From an uncultured Cellvibrionales bacterium (lineage in GTDB: Bacteria > Pseudomonadota > Gammaproteobacteria > Pseudomonadales > Cellvibrionaceae): a DNA stretch of 52,259 nucleotides. Under the pieces are notes generated by a model. That model ran no database searches. It was not told the origin of the DNA and worked only from the letters and a program-made list of their open reading frames with translations. Positions 46,859 through 52,259 of this stretch are shown here, piece by piece. The stretch covers positions 1 to 52,259 of the forward strand of contig CAJWZU010000017.1 of the NCBI GenBank assembly GCA_913050115.1, given 5' to 3'. The first letter of the stretch is position 1. Each line of letters opens with the position of its first letter. The translations under genes and the position numbers were made by a program.

Positions 46859-48595
46859 GTGGAAATGCTTTCTGGCGGCGATATGTTGCTGCGCGCCCTG
46901 CAAGATGAAGGGGTTGAGTTAATTTTTGGGTACCCTGGTGGTGCTGCATTGCACATTTACGATGCCATTTATAGACAGGATAAAGTGGAGCACATTTTGG
47001 TGCGCCATGAGCAGGCTGCTACTCACGCCGCCGACGGTTATGCGCGTGCGACCGGTAAAGTGGGCACTGTGCTGGTAACTTCTGGTCCTGGTGCTACCAA
47101 TGCTATCACCGGTATTGCCACCGCTTTTATGGATTCAATTCCTATGGTGGTTATTTCTGGGCAGGTGCCATCGGACAAGATCGGTCAGGATGCTTTTCAG
47201 GAAACCGATATGATCGGTGTTTCGCGTCCTATCGTGAAACACAGCTTCCAGGTGCGTCACGCCAGCGAAATTCCAGACACTGTTAAAAAGGCTTACTATA
47301 TTGCCGGCAGTGGTCGTCCGGGTCCGGTTGTGATCGACATTCCAAAGGACATAGTAAATCCTGCGGATACCTTTGAATACTCCTACCCTGATACCATAAA
47401 AATGCGCTCTTATACCCCGGCGTCTCGTGGTCATTCAGGTCAGATTAAAAAAGCAGTGCAGATGTTGTTGGATGCCAAGCGCCCAGTTATCTATTCTGGT
47501 GGCGGTGTTATTCAGGGTAACTCTTCCGAGTTATTAGTTGAGCTTACCCATAAACTCAATTTCCCTATTACCAGCACCCTAATGGGGTTGGGTGCTTATC
47601 CTGCTTCGGATAAACAGTTTTTGGGTATGCTTGGTATGCACGGTACCTTTGAGGCCAATACCGCCATGCATCATTCCGATGTGATCTTGGCAATCGGTGC
47701 TCGCTTCGATGACCGCGTAACGAACACTATCGAGAAATTCTGCCCGACAGCAAAAATTATTCATATCGACATTGATCCTGCGTCTATTTCGAAGACTGTT
47801 ACCGCCGATGTCCCTATTGTTGGTGCGGTCGATTTGGTTTTGACTGAGATGTTGGCGGTATTGAAAGAGGCAAACTCTAGTCCTGACGAATCAGCTATTG
47901 GCGAGTGGTGGCAGCAGATTGATGAGTGGCGCGAGCGTCATGGTATTTATACTCAGTCGCGCTACAAAACCGACGGCGATAAGATTATGCCGCAGGACGT
48001 CATTAAAGTACTTCACGAAGTTACTGGCGGTGACGCCTATGTGTCATCGGATGTTGGACAGCACCAAATGTTTGCTGCTCAGTACTATGGTTTTGATAAG
48101 CCGCGCCGTTGGATTAACTCAGGTGGTCTAGGCACCATGGGCTTTGGTTTGCCGGCAGCCATGGGTGCGCAATATGCGGACCGCGATGCCGTGTCGGTTT
48201 GTGTGACGGGTGAAGGCTCTATCCAAATGTGTATTCAGGAATTATCTACCTGCCTACAGTACAATCTTCCGATTAAAATTATCTGCTTGAATAACCAAGC
48301 CCTAGGTATGGTTAGGCAATGGCAGACTATGTTCTATGAAGGTCGTTACGCCTCTTCTCTGTATGAAGATTCGCTGCCAGATTTCGTTAAACTGGCCGAA
48401 GCTTATGGTCATGTCGGCATTCGTGTGACCAAACCCGAAGAGCTCAAGGCCAAAATGGAAGAGTGTTTTGCTTTGAAAGATCGCGTCGTGTTCATGGATG
48501 TTATGGTTGATCAGAGTGAACATGTTTTTCCAATGCATGTAGCGCCAAACGGCTCAATGCGCGATATGTTGTTAAGCAAGACGGAGCGTACTTAA
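46859..48595 (+). CDS. ilvI: Acetolactate synthase large subunit
   Basis: A 578-residue ThDP enzyme from GTG 46859. GAGGAG lies seven bases upstream, and the N-terminus [20 protein letters not shown] fits the family; the longer ORF from 46727 would add an unrelated 44-residue extension. [17 protein letters not shown] carries the catalytic glutamate, and [12 protein letters not shown] begins the ThDP-magnesium site. First common step of valine, leucine and isoleucine synthesis. Confidence 0.95.
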   Translation: MEMLSGGDMLLRALQDEGVELIFGYPGGAALHIYDAIYRQDKVEHILVRHEQAATHAADGYARATGKVGTVLVTSGPGATNAITGIATAFMDSIPMVVISGQVPSDKIGQDAFQETDMIGVSRPIVKHSFQVRHASEIPDTVKKAYYIAGSGRPGPVVIDIPKDIVNPADTFEYSYPDTIKMRSYTPASRGHSGQIKKAVQMLLDAKRPVIYSGGGVIQGNSSELLVELTHKLNFPITSTLMGLGAYPASDKQFLGMLGMHGTFEANTAMHHSDVILAIGARFDDRVTNTIEKFCPTAKIIHIDIDPASISKTVTADVPIVGAVDLVLTEMLAVLKEANSSPDESAIGEWWQQIDEWRERHGIYTQSRYKTDGDKIMPQDVIKVLHEVTGGDAYVSSDVGQHQMFAAQYYGFDKPRRWINSGGLGTMGFGLPAAMGAQYADRDAVSVCVTGEGSIQMCIQELSTCLQYNLPIKIICLNNQALGMVRQWQTMFYEGRYASSLYEDSLPDFVKLAEAYGHVGIRVTKPEELKAKMEECFALKDRVVFMDVMVDQSEHVFPMHVAPNGSMRDMLLSKTERT

Positions 48596-48596
48596 T

Positions 48597-49088
48597 ATGA
48601 GACGCATTATTTCTGTTCTTATGGAGAATACGCCGGGTGCTTTGTCTCGAGTTGTCGGTTTGTTTTCTCAGCGTGGTTATAATATTGAGACGCTAACGGT
48701 GGCGCCTACTGAAGATGAGAGCTTGTCGCGTTTGACTGTGACGACTCACGGCGATGATCATGTGATTGAGCAGATCACTAAAAACCTTAATAAACTCATT
48801 GATGTGGTTAAATTGGTCGATCTGACCGAAGGTGCCCATATTGAGCGCGAATTGATGATGATTAAGGTCAAGGCGACCGGTGCGCAGCGCGCTGAAATTA
48901 AACGCTGTGTCGATATCTTTCGTGGTCAAATTGTCGATGTTAGCAGCACTATCTATACCATTCAGTTGGTGGGAACTAGCGACAAGCTTGATGCTTTTAG
49001 TCAGGCGGTGGGCGATGCGGCTATTCTTGAGGTGGTACGCTCAGGTGTTTCTGGTATTGCTCGCGGCGAGAAAGTGCTGAGTATTTAA
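48597..49088 (+). CDS. ilvH: Acetolactate synthase regulatory subunit
   Basis: A 163-residue ACT-domain protein (RRIISVLMENTPGALSRVVG, FSQRGYNIETLTV) that gives valine feedback to IlvI. It starts one base after the ilvI stop. Confidence 0.96.
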   Translation: MRRIISVLMENTPGALSRVVGLFSQRGYNIETLTVAPTEDESLSRLTVTTHGDDHVIEQITKNLNKLIDVVKLVDLTEGAHIERELMMIKVKATGAQRAEIKRCVDIFRGQIVDVSSTIYTIQLVGTSDKLDAFSQAVGDAAILEVVRSGVSGIARGEKVLSI

Positions 49089-49112
49089 GACTGCAGTGAT
49101 TTTCTGGCTGAC

Positions 49113-49154
49113 AAAGCCTCGCCTTCTTGTAACCGAGGATGCGGGGTTTTTTCG
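49113..49154 (+). terminator. Terminator after ilvH
   Basis: AAAGCCTCGC (49113-49122) pairs with GCGGGGTTTT (49141-49150) through ten pairs, two of them G-U, followed by T. It separates ilvIH from the convergent ilvY. Confidence 0.65.
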
Positions 49155-49170
49155 TTTAAGCTTGTTGCGT

Positions 49171-50040
49171 TTAGAGTTGCGACCAGAAGGCCTTAATTAT
49201 TGGGCTTTTGAGTCGTTTATTTAGCGTGCAAAACCCAACATCATAGCTTGGCAGTTTGGGGGTGTTACTCATAATTGATACTTTATCTTTTAGGGGGCTG
49301 TTATCGAGAACGATTTTGGGAACAACGCCTATACCAAAGCCCAAGCTCACCATGCTTACGATTGCTTCATGGCCTGCCACTTGGGCGTAGATGTTGGGGG
49401 TAGTGTCGATATCGCTAAACCACTGATTCAGATGGTCGCGAATAGGCCCTTCTTCGGACATAATCATTGGGATCTCAGCCCACTCTTTGCTAGTGGCGCT
49501 GCAAGGTTGCTGGGAAATATCAGACAAGGAACTAATAAAAACGAGTGGTGACACTGTAATGCGTCGAAATGCTAAGCTTTGTGGCAGCTTTTCAGGGCGG
49601 GCAGCTATGGTTATATCCTCTTTTCCGGCTAATACGCGAGCAATTCCAGGTGCTGGGTCTCCGGTGTGTAAAACGATTTCAATACCTGGGTGTTCACGTC
49701 GAAATAGGCTGAGGATGTCGTGTAAAAAACTGTAGCTGGCGGTGACAGAGCAATAAATACTGATTTCTCCTTGTAGTTCATGCGCGCCTTCTAGCAGTGA
49801 TTCACGAAAGCTGTCCCATTGTTGTAATAAATCGCGTGCATAGTTCTGCAGTAATTGCCCTTGGTGGGTTAGCCTAACGCTCCTATTGTCGCGCTCGAGT
49901 AATTGCACACCCAGCGATTCTTCAAGTTGCTTGATGCTCCGGCTCAATGCCGATGGGCTTATGTGGCAGAGTTCGCTGGTGCGACCAAAATGAAGGTTGT
50001 CCGAAAGTTGTAAAAAAAAGTGTAGCGAGCGCGTGTCCAT
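49171..50040 (-). CDS. ilvY: LysR-family activator IlvY
   Basis: A 289-residue protein from ATG 50040 (MDTRSLHFFLQLSDNLHFGR); an upstream ATG at 50127 would place coding sequence over the operator region. Winged helix with SPSALSRSIKQLEESLG and a LysR effector domain. In E. coli IlvY activates the divergent ilvC in response to acetolactate. The gene arrangement is the same here. Confidence 0.92.
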   Translation of the reverse strand: MDTRSLHFFLQLSDNLHFGRTSELCHISPSALSRSIKQLEESLGVQLLERDNRSVRLTHQGQLLQNYARDLLQQWDSFRESLLEGAHELQGEISIYCSVTASYSFLHDILSLFRREHPGIEIVLHTGDPAPGIARVLAGKEDITIAARPEKLPQSLAFRRITVSPLVFISSLSDISQQPCSATSKEWAEIPMIMSEEGPIRDHLNQWFSDIDTTPNIYAQVAGHEAIVSMVSLGFGIGVVPKIVLDNSPLKDKVSIMSNTPKLPSYDVGFCTLNKRLKSPIIKAFWSQL

Positions 50041-51206
<1,166 letters not shown>

Positions 51207-51228
51207 TTGATCATCATTAATTAGTAAG

Positions 51229-51258
51229 AAAAAACGCGGCTTCGGTCGCGTTTTTTTT
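51229..51258 (+). terminator. Terminator after ilvC
   Basis: An A-rich ACGCGGC stem with TTCG loop and a T run of nine (from 51251). Strong form. Confidence 0.92.
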
Positions 51259-51308
51259 TGCTTGCAGTAAAATGGGTTAAATCGATTATTAGTTGTATTG
51301 GAATCCCT

Positions 51309-52148
51309 ATGTCTGAGTCATCAGAAAATAAAGATAAGAATGTTCATAATCTAGGATCGGCTAGCGATAGCTCTGCATTTGATGGCAGTGTTTTGCCGAT
51401 TGATGAGCATATCGAAGAGGTGGTAGGTGAGGATGGGCGTAAAACGCCGCATAGGGGCATCTATCTGTTGCCAAACTTATTTACTACGGCGGCACTCTTT
51501 AGTGGTTTCTATGCCATTATCGCTGGTACTAATGGTAATTTTGAGTACGCCTCTATCGCGATCTTTATCGCCATGATTCTTGACGGTCTTGATGGGCGCG
51601 TGGCACGCTTAACCAATACTACCAGCGCTTTTGGTGAACAGTACGATAGTTTGTCTGACATGGTTTCATTTGGCTTAGCCCCAGCTTTGGTTATTTTCAG
51701 TTGGGCGCTGCACGATTTGGGCTCGTTCGGTTGGGTTTGCGCATTTGTTTACGCGGTTTGCGCAGCCCTGCGCTTGGCTCGCTTTAATACGCAAATAGGG
51801 TCGGTGGATAGTCGTTACTTTATTGGTTTGGCTAGTCCTGCTGCAGCGGCGATTGTTGCGGGTATTATCTGGGTGGGCAGTGATGTCTCGATGTCGTTTG
51901 AGTTGTCAGTGTTTGCAGCGATAATGACCGTGTTCGCCGGCCTGCTAATGGTTTCAAACTTTAATTACAGTAGTTTTAAAGGTTTGGACCTTAAGGCACG
52001 CGTACCATTTGTGTCTATTTTGGCGGTGGTGTTGATTTTGGCGGTGTTGGCTATCGATACGCCTAAGATGCTGTTGACGATCTTTGCTTGTTACGGTTTG
52101 TCGGGTCCTGTGTTGTGGTTGTGGCAGAAGTTTGGTCGCAAGGGTTAG
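51309..52148 (+). CDS. pssA: CDP-diacylglycerol-serine O-phosphatidyltransferase
   Basis: A 279-residue membrane enzyme from ATG 51309, preferred to the in-frame start at 51258 inside the ilvC terminator. The CDP-alcohol phosphotransferase motif is DGLDGRVARLTNTTSAFGEQ followed by YDSLSDMVSFG. About seven hydrophobic segments. Makes phosphatidylserine for phosphatidylethanolamine. A charged 50-residue N-terminal region precedes the membrane part. The 111 bp after it show no gene. Confidence 0.94.
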   Translation: MSESSENKDKNVHNLGSASDSSAFDGSVLPIDEHIEEVVGEDGRKTPHRGIYLLPNLFTTAALFSGFYAIIAGTNGNFEYASIAIFIAMILDGLDGRVARLTNTTSAFGEQYDSLSDMVSFGLAPALVIFSWALHDLGSFGWVCAFVYAVCAALRLARFNTQIGSVDSRYFIGLASPAAAAIVAGIIWVGSDVSMSFELSVFAAIMTVFAGLLMVSNFNYSSFKGLDLKARVPFVSILAVVLILAVLAIDTPKMLLTIFACYGLSGPVLWLWQKFGRKG

Positions 52149-52259
52149 TTGTCAGATCTAGTAAGTGCCTGGTTTTTTGGAGGGGTTGTGAAGCTTTTTT
52201 ATGGATGATTATAAATAGCGACAAATAACGCTTTACAAGTTTCGCCAGCGGCATATAAT

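Overview
The window looks like chromosomal DNA of a marine-type gammaproteobacterium. The order murJ, ribF, ileS, lspA, fkpB, ispH, minor-pilin operon, pilRS, nadE, bamD, rluD, pgeF, clpB, ilvIH, ilvY/ilvC, pssA resembles Pseudomonas and Cellvibrionales-like relatives. The genus is inferred, not seen; the chitin-binding-like domain on PilY1 and the integron-like left edge fit a marine surface-attached lifestyle.

Positions 1-3670 are an accessory edge. They hold what look like integron gene-cassette remnants: a 3' attC half at 1-63, a truncated small membrane-protein gene, and a reversed yefM-yoeB toxin-antitoxin cassette bounded by matching GTTATGTG/CACATAAC core boxes. Two nearly identical REP-associated tyrosine transposase (RAYT, IS200-like Y1) elements are inserted there. 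Copy 1 truncates the first cassette gene, and copy 2 sits directly behind an attC-like hairpin. The yoeB toxin carries a +1 frameshift.

Positions 3824-19654 hold an M50 metalloprotease, a large hybrid histidine kinase with duplicated CHASE3-like sensors, an 818-bp gene-poor gap, murJ, and an export cluster. The cluster has an MMPL-type RND transporter, a LolA-like periplasmic protein, a TetR regulator and an outer-membrane barrel, with two distantly related periplasmic binding proteins on its flanks. A consensus promoter with a palindromic operator between its -35 and -10 boxes drives the RND gene. A DUF2780 gene follows, with 83-bp tandem repeats behind it that copy the end of the gene.

Positions 19783-26518 are housekeeping genes (fklB, ribF, ileS, lspA, fkpB, ispH) bounded by clear terminators. 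Positions 26955-38645 are type IV pilus genes: a FimT/FimU-like pilin, pilV, pilW, pilX, a very large pilY1, pilE, and the convergent pilS-pilR two-component system that controls pilin expression in Pseudomonas. Positions 38728-45926 are nadE, bamD, rluD, pgeF and clpB. Positions 45990-52148 are a DUF4124 gene, the branched-chain amino acid genes ilvI, ilvH, ilvY and ilvC, and pssA. The last 111 bases show no gene.
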